Origin: Marthasterias glacialis
Lineage: Eukaryota > Echinodermata > Asteroidea > Forcipulatida > Asteriidae
Length of the DNA stretch: 64,000 nucleotides
Assembly: GCA_911728455.2 (NCBI GenBank)
Contig: OU452228.1
Span: 3,224,001-3,288,000 of the forward strand
Direction of reading: 5' to 3'
In this document: positions 20,601-31,947 of the stretch, one piece after another
How positions within the stretch are numbered: the first letter of the stretch is position 1
Layout: each line of letters starts with the position of its first letter
Position numbers and translations under genes: made by a program
The notes under the pieces: model-generated
Told to the model about the DNA's origin: nothing
What the model saw: the letters and a program-made list of their open reading frames with translations, nothing else
The model's database searches: none

Positions 20601-23600
20601 GGCAGTCTTGAATCCAGGACAAGATGATTCCAATGGCCAGTCCTTAATGTCAAGCGGAAGTTTTGAAGAGAACATTAAAATGTTGAAACAGTCTAACAGC
20701 ATTATTGTGTATGTATGGTGGCTTTAAAGGGACATCGCTCATATAACTTGACGCCAATATTGGCGTCAATGTTCCCGTTTTGTACCCCAAGTGGCAAATA
20801 TTTACGCCAATACTGACGCCAATATTCACAACTTTGCCCCAAGTCGCAAATATTGACGCCAACATTGACGCCAATATTCAAGACTTTGCCCCAAGTCGCA
20901 AATATTGACGCCAATATTCATGATTTGTATCCCAAGTCGCAAATATTGACGCCAAAATCAGTCTGGCGCAACCTACGTACACAGTTGATCACACCTTTCT
21001 TTAACCTTATGGTCACAGCATGCATTCATAGAGCTAGCAAGAATGGTCACGTACACTGGACCCAATTTCATGGCTCTGCTTATATACCGCAAGCAAAGAA
21101 TCGGCGCTTACGGAAGCAGGGATTCCGTGCTTACGTTAGCGTATTTCATGGGTAAGCAAGGGATGTTTGCTTCTCCACGTGCGTACTTCACGTTTCTATT
21201 TATTCCTCACGTACACAGCTAGGACAGAAATTTGGCGCTAGCATTGTAAGCGAAGAATGGAGATCACAAGCGCAAAATTCGGCGGCGAGCAGAGCCGTGA
21301 AATTGGGCCAAGGTGCAGATGACCATACATGCCTTGCTTTAATAATCAGAGATCAGCATGTCTAGGTGCCAGACTGTTTGGTAACGGACACCCCAAGTTG
21401 CTGTGAAAAAAATCACGCCTGAGTGGGTTGCGACCTACCCCAAGTCACGAATATTGACGTCAGTATAGGCGTCAATATTTGCGACGTGGGGACAAGTCGC
21501 GAATATTGACGTCAATATTAATGCGACGTGGGGACAAGTTGTGAATATTCGCGTCAATATTGGTGTCAATATTCGCAAATTTGGGTACAAGTTGTGAATA
21601 TAGGCGTCAACATTGGCGTCAATATTTGCGACTTGGGGTACAAATCTTGAATATTGGCGTCTATATTGGCGTCAATATTTGCGACTTGGGGTACAAATCT
21701 CGAATATTGGCGTCTATATTGGCGTCAATATTTGCGACTTGGGGTACAAATCTCGAATATTGGCGTCTATATTGGCGTCAATATTTGCGACTTGGGCCAA
21801 GTCATGAGTGATGGCGTAAGCTTATGGCGTCAATATTTGCGATCCGGGGCCAAGTCGTGAATAATGACATCAATATTTGCGACTTGGGGTGCAAATCGTG
21901 AATATTGACGCCAATATTGGAGTCAGTATATAATAATTATGTGCGATGTCCCTTTAAAGCCACCATATATATGACCTGACACGAGGTACCCTGTGAGTAT
22001 TGCTTACAAATCTTATTATTTTTGTTGTCCTATACCCACGTCTTACACTCCAGCCAGCTCAAATTCTGTGATATCCTAAGCTGGACCATGCCACATATAC
22101 AGAGGGTTTCAATCAACTAGAGTCAGTGACTTGGTCATAAGAGGTGCAGTTAAAAAGTGGATGTTACCTCATGCTAAGATGGAACCATCTGTTGAGTTAG
22201 AGTAGATGCTTATCTCAAATGAAACTTGCTCGACTAGAGAATTCAGCTTTGTAATGTTTAAATCAACACAAAGTAACTTTTAGATTGGAATTTTTGTACA
22301 CTTTTAGGATCCAAACGTGTATTATTGCTAAGTTTTACGGTGTACTTAAGTGAATAATGATTGTTTTACAAAACTGCAGGTCGGTGGGTCATGCACAGGG
22401 GGCTTTGGTTGCCGTATCCAACTTACTTCAGCAGTCGTATCAACATTCAGATTAAATGATTCCTTCAGGTCACCGAAAGGTCGATCAGGATTCAGACTGT
22501 TGGAACAAAATTAGACGTAAAGATCCATTTGAGATTGATCGGTGTTGTCACATATAGATACCAAGACTATCAATTTAACACCCCAGTTTTTTCAGTGAAG
22601 AAAGAATAGAAAAAGACCTGTAATTATTAAATTAATAAATTAAATGTTGCTTTTGTCTCCGTTTTTGAATACGGGAATGATTTTTGCAACCTTAAGATTG
22701 AAAGGCACGGATCGACTCAGAAAGGAGAGATTGTAGATGTAAGCAAGACGCTCAGCAATAGAAGGGCGGATTTCATAACAGTAGAACTAATGCCATCAAA
22801 ACGGCAGCTATACCCTTCTTTATGTCCTTACTGATATGTAAGATTTATATTATTAAATGTTAACCCAAATGCAAATTCTTTACGAGTAATAATAGGCTTA
22901 TTACTTACGATTCTCTCTCGACACTCGCGTAACCATTGCTAGGTGCTGTAGTGCATGATGGGTCTCGTTTCAGTTCAATTGGAAGGTCAAAAAACGATTT
23001 TGATATTTTGAACAGCTCTTGAACCTATAAAACATAATGTAACATCAAAATGTAGTACAGCTATCAGGTTTGATAGTCTTCTTCGCCCCAATACATCCTT
23101 CAAACTGTTGGATAAGTAATTCGATGGAAGCTTAAGTTATACACGTGTTCGCCTTTGGTTGCATCCCTGCTGTGCCTTGTTGCTTTGTTCTACATTTTTA
23201 ATTTAAAATAATCTTAACATTGCTCAAAATGCAGTTGTGACAAAAGTTTTAGTTTTTAAGGATAGCTTTGACTGTGTCTATCACAGTAACAAGTGATTGA
23301 ATTGTGCCAAGCCTGGTGAATCTTTTGTAAACCCACAATAGTTTCGGTAAATCAAAGAATTGAGGATCATTGCTTTTTGAGATTATTTAAAACTGTAGTC
23401 TGCGCTCGTTTACAGTGTTGTTGCAGTCAAGTAGTTTTCAGTCGAGTATTAACTATCTGCCGAGTACTAAAGGTGGTCGAGTATCACTCGAATGCGGTTG
23501 GGCCATATCAATATTCTGATATCTGAGCACCGAGTCCAACAGCCGAGTACCAAAAGAACTCATTTTGGATCTCAGAGTACGAGACGAGCGCTTTATAAAA

Positions 23601-24344
23601 CAAAATATTCAGTGAGGTATACTTTTTTTTAAATGTTGAAACTAAATTCTAGACGACAATGTGTGCTTGTTTATAACAACTATCTTTTGAACATGAATAC
23701 ATATTCTTTTCCTTGCATTAACGCATGTAGGAAAGCAGTTGTATTTTGAGCACGAGTACATTTCCAGTAAAGTATCGAGTACATGACTACGAGCACAGAT
23801 TATTTTTCAGTCGAGTATCGAGTTTGGACTTGGGGGGGGGTAATTTGCTAGCCGATATACGAGTAGCATTACCCATGTAGTAGGCCCTACTCGAATTCGA
23901 GAAGCCTACCGAGTACTACAACACTGCCTGTTGACCTCGGATCTTTTGGGTATTCTAAGCTTCATTTTGATTACAAGCCTGGGTCCCTTTTCCAAGATGA
24001 AGGCTGGCCTGTTTGCCCGTTCAATGGTTGAGAAAATGTTGGGATGGACATAGCTCGGTATATCAAAGGTTAACCTCCCAAAACTTGAAAGGTGAGCCAC
24101 CAATAGTTTATCCCATACTTAATTAAATTCAGAAACGAAGGCACTGTGTACCATTTCCAGCATGATTTCTTACTTTGCCATGTTGGAAGTCAGTGTTGAC
24201 CATGTAGAAGAAGCTGATGGTTGTAAGAGCTTTGTGAACATCATCTACAAGCTTCTGAAAGTGAGTGGTGTCTGGTTTCGTCAGTGACAGTCTGTACGCA
24301 CTGAAGTCAATCACGGGTATCGTGCTTTCTGTAGAGTCACCCAT
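17617..24344 (-). CDS. IPNS-like 2-oxoglutarate/Fe(II) dioxygenase, copy 2 (7 exons)
   Basis: Exons: 24174-24344, 22909-23024, 22427-22496, 20523-20642, 18599-18769, 18050-18160, 17617-17793 (stop TAA). Exon lengths of 171, 116, 70, 120, 171, 111 and 177 bases are identical to copy 1 and give 311 residues. Iron ligands H199-x-D201 (GEHSDYGG) and H255 and the R270-x-S272 motif are present; all donors are GTAAG/GTAAAC/GTAGG type. A possible AATAAA signal lies on the minus strand at 17524-17529, about 90 bases past the stop. Introns carry many insertions: a Tc1-like element and a SINE/MITE stack in intron 4, a foldback element in intron 3, a LINE fragment in intron 2 and a hAT-like MITE in intron 1. 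Copy 3 is its close paralogue over the whole gene and about 270 bases of 3' flank. Substrate unknown. Confidence 0.87.
18285..18462. repeat. GGGTCA-rich MITE (CACTCTAAAAACTCC family), decayed ends
   Basis: Repeated GGGTCA/TGACCC words in both orientations, ending in CTGGAGTTTGTAGAGTG. Paralogous copies are at 32640-32860 (copy 3) and, inverted, about 39676-39815 in the pseudogene, so it predates the duplication. Intron 5 of copy 2. Confidence 0.6.
18861..19738 (+). mobile_element. Tc1-like transposon, internally deleted
   Basis: The inverted ends CACCCCTCAAAAAAAGTTCT and AGAACTTTTTTTGAGGGG are flanked by TA on both sides. The plus strand at 19334-19460 encodes MPRLSNLLRAQAIGQLQ, then AIWFRVSKSTVSR, the first helix-turn-helix of Tc1-type transposases; the DDE domain is missing and the frame ends at 19624. 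It lies in intron 4 of copy 2. The paralogous site in copy 3 (about 33230-33260) and in the pseudogene (39145-39180) is empty. Confidence 0.85.
19793..20164. mobile_element. MITE with CACTCTAAAAACTC ends (A family)
   Basis: It runs from CACGCTAAAAACTC to GTTTTTAGAGTG, with internal GGGTCA/TGACCC repeats and a second MITE nested inside. No coding capacity. Confidence 0.7.
19985..20115. mobile_element. Palindromic MITE with CACTGCAAAAAC ends (B family)
   Basis: Nearly the whole 131 bases fold on themselves: CACTGCAAAAACTGGGGTG to its inverse at the right end, with GGTATCTATA/TATAGATACC inside. It is absent from the paralogous MITE in copy 3. Other copies: 35637-35790 and a right half at 22535-22600. 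Confidence 0.8.
20714..21967. mobile_element. 1.25-kb foldback element with inverted tandem arrays
   Basis: Ends TATGGTGGCTTTAAAGGGAC and GTCCCTTTAAAGCCACCATA are perfect inverses. Inside each end is an array of units built on GACGCCAATATTGGCGTC and GCGACTTGGGG; the left arm (20745-20960) runs opposite to the right arm (21425-21925). At 21645-21800 a 53-bp unit repeats three times almost exactly. The centre (20965-21400) is unique. Copy 3 has an empty site at about 33999-34003. Intron 3 of copy 2. Confidence 0.85.
22535..22805 (-). mobile_element. CR1/jockey-like LINE fragment with a half MITE
   Basis: The minus strand at 22800-22640 encodes an IAERLAYIYNLSF...VPFNLKVAKIIPVFKNGDKSN-like stretch typical of non-LTR reverse transcriptase, with frameshifts. 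22535-22600 is the right half of a B-family MITE. The same remnant is longer in copy 3 (35330-36010). Intron 2 of copy 2. Confidence 0.65.
23413..23926. mobile_element. hAT-like MITE, CAGTGTTGT ends, copy 2
   Basis: Inverted ends CAGTGTTGT and ACAACACTG enclose sequence rich in GAGTAC and TCGAGTAT. The flanks CTCGTTTA and CCTGTTGA are mutated versions of the 8-bp duplication seen at the copy 3 paralogue. Intron 1 of copy 2. Confidence 0.75.
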
Positions 24345-24830
24345 GACGTTGGTGCTCTAAAGAGCTGGGAAGAATTAGAGATAGGGTTATTAAATGGTAG
24401 CTCGACGACTGTTCAATTCAATTCAATTCAATTTAATTTAATCGTCATGTATACATGAAATTTGTTATCCTATTGTACAGCAGTAAAATATTAAAAATAT
24501 ACAACTTGGCCAATTGAACACAGTAACACAGTCACCACAGACTGTTGAGATAGAGACGATCTTTGTTTGGAACCAGAAGGCTGCACTGGTACCAGGCGCG
24601 AATTGTTTCGTCTTTCAAAAAGCTGGGAGTTATCTGGGAGTATTAAAACTGGTGTGCGCTGGTGTTTTGTGCAGTAGGATACATTGACGTCAGTAGTATA
24701 GGAGGCGTATATGACCCCGCTTTTAGGAGGTGGGTCATGACCCAAAGTCGTGTGGGTCATGTGGGTCATGCGGGTTGGTGCAAATGGGTGCCTGAAAGGG
24801 GTGTTAAGGAATAGGAATATAAAAATTGTA
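24345..24830 (-). promoter_or_regulatory. Shared 5' flank of copy 2, with a 126-bp insertion
   Basis: This is the same flank as above copy 1, interrupted at 24414-24539 by a short retroelement tail. The GGGTCA half-site cluster is kept at about 24730-24775. The site matching TGACGTCA reads TTGACGTCAG near 24685. Promoter function is inferred only from position and conservation between the paralogues. Confidence 0.3.
24414..24539 (-). mobile_element. 5'-truncated retroelement tail
   Basis: A 126-bp insertion flanked by GACTGTT on both sides (24407-24413, 24540-24546). On the minus strand it ends in (ATTGA)n, like the short-repeat 3' tails of CR1/L2-type LINEs. Copy 1 has the empty site at about 13310. 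Confidence 0.75.
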
Positions 24831-24837
24831 TCAATAT

Positions 24838-25486
24838 GTAATGTAACTTCTTAAACTTGTTACATAGTAATGTAAAGTTGTAACGCGCCAATAATAAAGG
24901 AATTTACTGAACAAACAGTTCCACTGCTAAATTTGGCTGTTTATTTCTCTTCACTTTGTTGATCCAGTATCAGCGGATCGCTATAACAACAAACAAACAA
25001 ACAACAATAATAAACATATGAGGGCCTAACAATAAGTCAACACACTGTAACTTGTAATCTTAATCTGAACCAAATGCTTATCCCAATTTAATTTTGGCAA
25101 GAGTCAATATAAACTATGTTCACAACACTATAGCACGAGTCTCCCTACAGTCATGTGTGATAGAAACGCATGTACATGTACATCCCATATGCTACTATAC
25201 ATTATATGACCCACATTTATCTAGAAACATGTAACCAATTATATATCTTAAACCCTCTAAATTCCCTTATATTCCGGTATCTATAAACTTGATTAACCTT
25301 TAATAAACTGGAATCAAACAATGCATTGTAACTGTTACATTCCTGGGAGTGAATTCGTACCCTTTTTTATCCCTTGAGCTTGTGAAGTTCTGAACTTTCA
25401 GTGTCAAGTTTTATTGGAGGTAAGTATTTGCCAATTGAGGGCGCTCTAACCTTATTACGACGGCTCTGATTACGCCGCTACGTGTA
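24838..25486. mobile_element. 650-bp insertion of unknown class
   Basis: The flanking sequences TTGTATCAAT and TGTAAAGAGTCGTTG are adjacent above copy 1 (about 13605-13635) but are split here by about 650 bases. TGTAA occurs on both sides, possibly a 5-bp duplication. No inverted ends, long open frame or known motif identified. Confidence 0.5.
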
Positions 25487-25639
25487 AAGAGTCGTTGAAT
25501 AAAAATTATAGTCAGTTTTTCTTTGTTTTTAATCACAATTTATATCAGCTACCGATTTCTGGAAGACAAAAGTTACATACATTGTATATTTATTGATTCA
25601 ATGTTAATGGTACCCCCTACCCCGGTCAAGAATGTACGA

Positions 25640-26700
25640 GTCCGGTAGGTTTGTTGTCGTCTGTTTACGGTCGTGTGTGAACATGTTCTCGATGGCCGCA
25701 TGAGACAAAGCAGACCTGAGTGTAATTGAGTGAGCAAAACTTATACCTCCGATGCAAATCGAACTTCTATTAAAAATCGCTATAGCTTAGTACAAGTTCT
25801 GTTTGGCAGAAGTATAGAAGTTTGAGCTCTTCTGTTGTATACTATGATGTGACCAAACGTATGCTGAAAGAGAATGTATTGTCGTGTATAAAAATATATG
25901 CCATCATTGATTTCTGAAAATTCTCAACAGGACTGCCGCGATGAATGACTTTTGTTCCCGTCAATCTTCGTATAGGCCTCGTGCAGTGACGTAACTAGCT
26001 GTAACTACGCCCGCCATTTTGGACGGCAAGCACCGCGATCGCCTGTGCCACATCGTGCGGTATATCATAGCCTGGTGCATATGAAGCTGACGTTATTGCT
26101 CAAATATAATTCAAAGGAGAACTTCTACGTCGAATCATATCTGATCAAAGTAGGTCTATACTGAGTGAAATTAGAGGGTTGTGTCACGGATCGATATTTG
26201 TCGAAATTAGTAATGTTGTGGTGAAAAATGCTGAGAATTTTCCGGTAATGCTGCATGCATATTATGCGTGCCGTCCAAAATGGCTGATTAACATTTGTAG
26301 TTGTCAATGAAGTGACGTCACGTGCACGATCTCTGTATTAGGGTTCTACCACTAACATTCTCACGATATGTTGAGCTGAATTTTAGTTTGTTTGAATATT
26401 TACGTTTCTGGTTGATATGTTGCTGTGTTATGTAGACATTTAGTGGTTTGATAATTTTAGTTTAGTTTTTGTTGATATGATGTTTGTTTATTTGCATGCG
26501 TAAACTTGCACCATTCTGGGGGTCCTTGTGTACGATAAAATGTATAAGACTACAACCATCTTTGAAATGTTACAAATGATAAGCAGCGATGAGTTATACT
26601 GAATTGCTACATAATACAAATAATGTGTCAAACCAATCTTATTACTTACAAAATAGCTTGCAACCAGAGAATAAATAATCATAAACACACCTACGTAAAA
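25640..26700. other. Intergenic, nothing assigned
   Basis: Between the 5' flank of copy 2 and the ghost locus. AT-rich, with GCATGC/TGACGTCA-type words near 26240-26330. No gene or element with clear ends. Confidence 0.4.
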
Positions 26701-29690
26701 ATAAACAACTTAAAGGTACACACCGGCTTACTGTTTACCTAATTTAGCGATGTGGAAAGACAGACAATAGTTTTTAAATGGTTGTTCTTAAAAAAAATCA
26801 TCAAAATATCACGTAATTAACGAAAAATGTGAAAAAAACAAAACACGGTTAAAGGTCAGCTTATACGCTTTTCCAGCCGTTGCAACTGTAAAGTTTACGT
26901 GCCAATGTTGCGCAATGTTGTAAGTAGACTGGTGCTCTGTTTATGTATGAATTATTACCATGACGAGGCATGAGGATCCATACTTCATATCCATCCAGCA
27001 CAAATTCACGTGTAAATAACAAAACAGACATAAACAGACAGTGTATTCTGTGTACGGCGAACTGGACGAACTTACTTGCAATGGAGAACGTTTCTTCATT
27101 ATATCGCAAGTAGGCCCTATGTTTATGTTGTAAAAAATTACTTGGACGAATGCCAGTTGGGTCCAGGACTAATCTGTGTTGTCAGGTCGTGTTCAAATGT
27201 AGAAAGGGAGAGAATAAGCTTGGCATAATGTGGACATCACAGACATGATTGACCATAAATATTGTCAAAATGTGAGTCTTCATGAATTGAAATATACGCA
27301 GGCATATTCACAATACAGTTCTATGACACAAACCTGTCCATCGAAATTATGGCAAAGACCACATCCTTCATATTCTAATCGTGACCAGCCTGCTGCAGTC
27401 TAAAAACTAATGGTAGTGTCCCTAATCTTGGACCATCTTTTCACATTGGCTTGGCCAATAACAGTCATGTGCCAAGTGAGCCTCCCGCTTTCGCTGCAAA
27501 CGGATTGCCAATCCTGGCAGCTTTAGCGAAGGCATTCTATCGTTTTTCGGGCGATGACTTCACTGGCTGGCCGCGGCCACCGCCACCGGTTTTTTTTGTG
27601 GCGATTGGGGGGAGTGGACATTATGCAGCTATCATAGAAGTAGATAGATCAGCTGTATGGGATAAACATTCCCCATCGTCGTCGCTCGTGTGGGTAGCAC
27701 AGGCAACACGTTACAATAGTTAGGGGATAGCTAGGGGTACAGACTAAAACCCTCGTTAAAAAAACGTAATTGTTGGTCTGGCTCCCTACCCCACCGACAA
27801 GCTCCCACGCTTACGGCTAGACCGACCGGCGAGCTGGGGAGTTCATGCCCCGGAGTTTGTCCCTCTGGCCCCACGAGACACGGCACCGGCTGTACGGGAT
27901 ATGCCCCAAGGTTTACGTTCCGCTAGCTCCCACGCTGGTGTGCGCCGTAAGACACGCTTCGGTTGCACGGACACCTCTAAATGTGAATATTACGTTCGAT
28001 TTTTCACCATTATTTACAAATTGTATCAATAATCTGAATACATGAGTCTTTTTAGTCAAATACTCATGAATAATTGTAAAAAAAGGATTTAAATTTGGTT
28101 CAGTAATTTACTCTTATACGGCTGGAAGTAAAACTAACTCCGAAGATCACGTGATTTATCCGAACCACTTTTTGGGTTCGGATAAATCGTTTTTTGAAAA
28201 GTGCTCGAAAACGGCAAAATTTGATGGTTTCTTTTAGGAACCGTTCTTCTCCATTCCTGAAAGACCTTTGAAGTCATATGCTAGCCTATTTTGTAGCCCA
28301 AATAGCCCAACGAAGCCGGTGTGCACCTTTAAGATTTGCACACATTCGGACTAAAGAGTCCTCCGAGTATTCCGGCACAGCAATGAGTCATACTTTGACT
28401 GTGGGAATTTTCTGTAACCATGTTTTGCGTTGTGTTGAGAACTTTGCTGCAAAACCTTAACAGAAATTACTAATCGCTCGGCACTTCTACACTTTAAGCC
28501 TTAAGTTTAATTAAGGAATGAAAGGTTAGTCCTACCTATTCTTGGAGAGTTTGTTGAAGACGCCAAGTTAAGTGTATCAAACGGGTTATTTCCAACTGGT
28601 TTGAATGAGTACTGCAGTGTGTTCTTCGTAGACTGTTGAATTTTATTGAGTGTGACTATCGTGTGACTAATTGGACTATCGGTCTATTGGCCTTCGTGGT
28701 TATCCTAGTAGTGCTTTGTACCGCACTTTGGAATCGAGGAATGCAGTAAGGTAAAACTTCATGGCGTGCCACGGTGTTCATTGTACAAGACATGATATAA
28801 ACATAAAAATGAAAAAATGTCCATAAATGGAGAAACTGTCTAATTTTGGATCACTCGCGAAAAGGCTGTTAGTAGGCCTACTCGTCAATCAAGCCATATG
28901 GGCGACACAAATGATTGACTGAGACAATAACATCATTGCATCTACATCCATGGTAAAAACAGACACACAGATTGCCAATACGTATCCCCACATGATCACA
29001 AGCATATCCAAGATCGCAAACACTTTTCTAGGCCTACCGGTATTGTTGCGATTTGTGATGTTCAGCGGCGGAAGAGGGGGCTAATTTGGGGGCAAGAGGG
29101 AGGCAAGCTTAACTTGGGGGGGGGGGGCAAACAAAAATATTTAAGTGTCATTTTGTACTGCTGGAAAGCAGTTAAACTCAATTCAGGGCATGGGCGAAAA
29201 ATTGAGGCGGGAACTGGGGGGAAAATTGGGGGGGGGGGGTGGGGGCACAAAAAATTAATAACTGGGGGGGGGGGCATCCCCCCTCCCCGTAGCGCCGCCG
29301 CTGGTGATGTTCTAAGTTTACATACATTTCACTTAACGGATTGTTGTCTCATGAATTTCAAAGCTTAATAATTTAAAAACAATTTACATCGCATTAAATA
29401 TATACCGGTACCTTAAAACTAAATTTTTAAAACTAATTTACATTCCATTCAATACTACTGGTACCTTTGGTTACAGAAAGAAAGCGCTGAACAATATGCA
29501 ATCAATTAATCTACCGTGCAAATTGCTTCATTTCAGTCCAAATAAAAAACCCAGGTGCTCAGCTAAAAAAAATACCAGGGTGTTCGAGTCCTGACATTGA
29601 ACTTCGGATCAAACGAGGTAAGTGTGGTGGGTTGATTGCAGTCTGGCGAGTTGCATATATCCTTTATTAACAGTAAATTGTTATTAACTG
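26700..29690. pseudogene. Ghost dioxygenase locus: intron 1 and 5' flank without exons
   Basis: 26.70-28.32 kb resembles intron 1 of copy 4 in patches (the block AGACTGGTGCTCTG near 26930 and 51040; TGGAAGTAAAACTAACTCC near 28120 and 52825). 28.48-29.69 kb resembles the far 5' flank of copies 3 and 4 (37.5-38.5 and 53.63-53.99 kb). The order is that of a dioxygenase gene, but exon 1 is absent between the two blocks and no exon 2-like reading frame is visible next to the intron block. I read it as a copy that lost its coding exons. Confidence 0.5.
29063..29303. mobile_element. hAT-like MITE, CAGCGGCGG ends
   Basis: 241 bases from CAGCGGCGG to CCGCCGCTG, flanked by an exact 8-bp duplication GTGATGTT (29055-29062 and 29304-29311). 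The paralogous sequence at about 38138-38146 has a single GTGATGTT and no insert. The core has long G runs. An 8-bp duplication is typical of hAT. Confidence 0.85.
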
Positions 29691-29707
29691 TAAGCTTACT
29701 TGGTATG

Positions 29708-30830
29708 TCGTGTCGTAGCCGAGCGGTAAATAGACCGATTGCGCGACCTACGTCACGTGACCTATTGTGGGTATTGAATGTAAACAAACACGACGTCCTC
29801 CATAGTTAAGTGTGGTACAGTACATGATGATTGTTGCATTTAGTTTATTCGATCGAGGCTTTTCTTTCTCGTAATCTGTGAAAAATATTTAAGAGTTTGT
29901 ATCAGAGACCTTCGAGTGGCTGAATAAAGCCAGTAAGGACAGTTCCAGCAAGTCTTGCGAATTGTACGACTACAAGTAACGTATGCGCACGATGTGGTAG
30001 CGGCACTACGGAACGTTTGGGCCAGATGTCCGCGATCATCCGATTTTCAACACAAGATTTTCACAGTTTTGAAGTTGAAATCATCAAAAGAAAAGGCTTT
30101 CCAAAACTGTGTGGATCCTTTGGGGATTTAAAATTCCCGCAAGGCTAGATATAAAAAAATGCTCACTTTTCCAACGTTATTTACCCTTTTTACAATGATT
30201 TAGGCCTACATTACAAACAAAATAACTGGCGGGTGGCTACATCCTCGTCCAAATCATTACTCAAAATAAACCTCTTTTATAGTAGAATACTGGTAGTTTT
30301 GAAACAATAATGTGATAAAAATCAATGTCACAACATACAACTTTACTAAATGGCTCAATAACTGTGTTATTATTACCAAAAGGCGACTGTTGGTTTGACT
30401 TTGTCGGTCAAAGCATGTATTTGCACGTAGTTTGCCATCAGCTCAGATGACGCAGTACCAACTATAGATCACGTGATGATGTAAACATTGGTTGTGCAAT
30501 CGGTCTATTGCACAGGACTCAAGGTCTGGTGTTTCTGATCAGCAGAGTGTGGGTTCGAATCCCGGTCCTGAAACTTGTGTCCTTAAGCAAGACACTTAAC
30601 CATTATTGCTTCGTCCTTCGAATGGGACGTAAAGCCGTTGGTTCCGTGTGTTGTATAATGCACGTTAGAACCTAGATACACTTCTCGCTAAGAGAATGGG
30701 TTTACCTCTGTGTTTTTGGCAGAGGCTGCTGAATGCGCAGCAGCACCTTGTAAACCCTTTTATGGATTTGAGAGTCAAAAGGAAAACGACCATAGGAACA
30801 ATCAGCTTTATGGGTTAATGAGTCCGTTTA
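29708..30830 (+). mobile_element. tRNA-derived SINE split by a 777-bp insertion
   Basis: The head CGTAGCCGAGCGGTAA (29714-29729) is a Leu/Ser-type tRNA A-box region. It continues after the insertion at about 30508 with GCACAGGACTCAAGG and the B box GGTTCGAATCCC (about 30553). The body includes AAGCAAGACACTTAACC and GGGACGTAAAGCCG, a motif seen in widespread animal SINEs; superfamily not assigned. 30831-31670 has nothing further recognisable. Confidence 0.7.
29731..30507. mobile_element. TIR element, TAGACCGATTGCGC ends, copy a
   Basis: Left TAGACCGATTGCGCGACC and right TGCAATCGGTCTA are inverted; TA at both ends may be the target duplication. CACGTGA occurs near each end. 777 bp, no coding capacity. 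It is related end to end to 42997-43748. Confidence 0.75.
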
Positions 30831-31670
30831 ATAATTAGACAAATTGTAATTGTTAATGATAACAATTTACATGAACATTCCTTGTTTTCTTAATCAGTTG
30901 GTCTGTATCATTTAAGATAAATACAAGGTCAAGTAAGACCAACTGATTAAGTACACTTCAGATTACATAGACCGTTTGGTTTATCAGTCATTTTATCGTT
31001 AATCACAATTATTTAAAACAAAATGCTAAATGAAAGAGTTTCTTAAGCAATACCTTTTGCCAGAATAATTTACCTTTTGGCAATAATGGCTTTTGTCAAT
31101 ACAAAATAATATCATATAAATCCTTTAAGTTTTCAACTTTATCATTTGATAACCTTTTTGCTTTTTAATGTCAAAATAGGCATAAACCTCAGGCACTTCC
31201 TTCGCCTTGATAGAATCCTTTACCAATTAAACTTTATGGTCAGTTTTTGAGGGGCAAAACCGCCTGCCTGCCAATAAACAAGAGATCTAAAAAGTACATA
31301 CTCTACCCCTCCACTTCCCGAGAGTCTACCAGGACATCGGTAGGTGGGGAAGGAGGTGGAAAAGCTTTCACTGTTGTCGCAGGGAAGTCGAACGAAAGTG
31401 AAGGCGCGTTCTTCTGACCTCAATCAGTGTAAATCGTTCAATAGTAAAACTCATTGGACTGTAAACCCACAACCCATTGTTCGTGGTCTCACCTGGGAAT
31501 GTAAGTTATGACGTAACCAACTCGTTACGCCACTGGGAAGGTGAAAGCGCTTCAAAAGGAAATATGCCTGAAGTAGCGGGCACAGAACTCGACTCTCGCT
31601 CCATAAATTAGATTAACCTTAACGCTTAATCTTTATTATAAGGTGCTACATTAATGGGTCTCATAATCCA
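30831..31670. other. Intergenic, unassigned
   Basis: AT-rich sequence before the 3' flank of copy 3. A short inverted pair, CAGTTGGTCT near 30895 and AGACCAACTG near 30937, is the only structure noticed. Confidence 0.4.
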
Positions 31671-31947
31671 AAAACTTCAAAAACCTGTCTTACAAAATAC
31701 TAATTAAGCGCTTTGAAACGGCAGTAGATAAAGTGCTTTATAAAAAATATAGTTTTTAATATGGAGTTATATCAATCATTCAAATGAATATTCCGTCTGC
31801 ATTGATGCCATGGAAGAAACAAACAGGAATTCCATTTATTTATGTACACAAATGGACTGAAAACGTCTGCAGACGCTGTTCCAATGTTTCCAAACCTGAA
31901 CACTTAGTGTTTGTGATCACACAAACCTTTAAATTGTTACTTATTAT

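Noticed and set aside
21560..21860. Repetitive frames with IFATWGTNLEYW pattern
   Set aside because: They translate the 53-bp tandem units of the foldback element.
20740..21925. CRISPR-like array
   Set aside because: Repeats have no constant-length unique spacers, occur in both orientations, and lie in an animal intron.
27451..27723. 90-codon plus-strand frame as a gene
   Set aside because: No recognisable domain and no splice or promoter context; it lies in the ghost-locus region.
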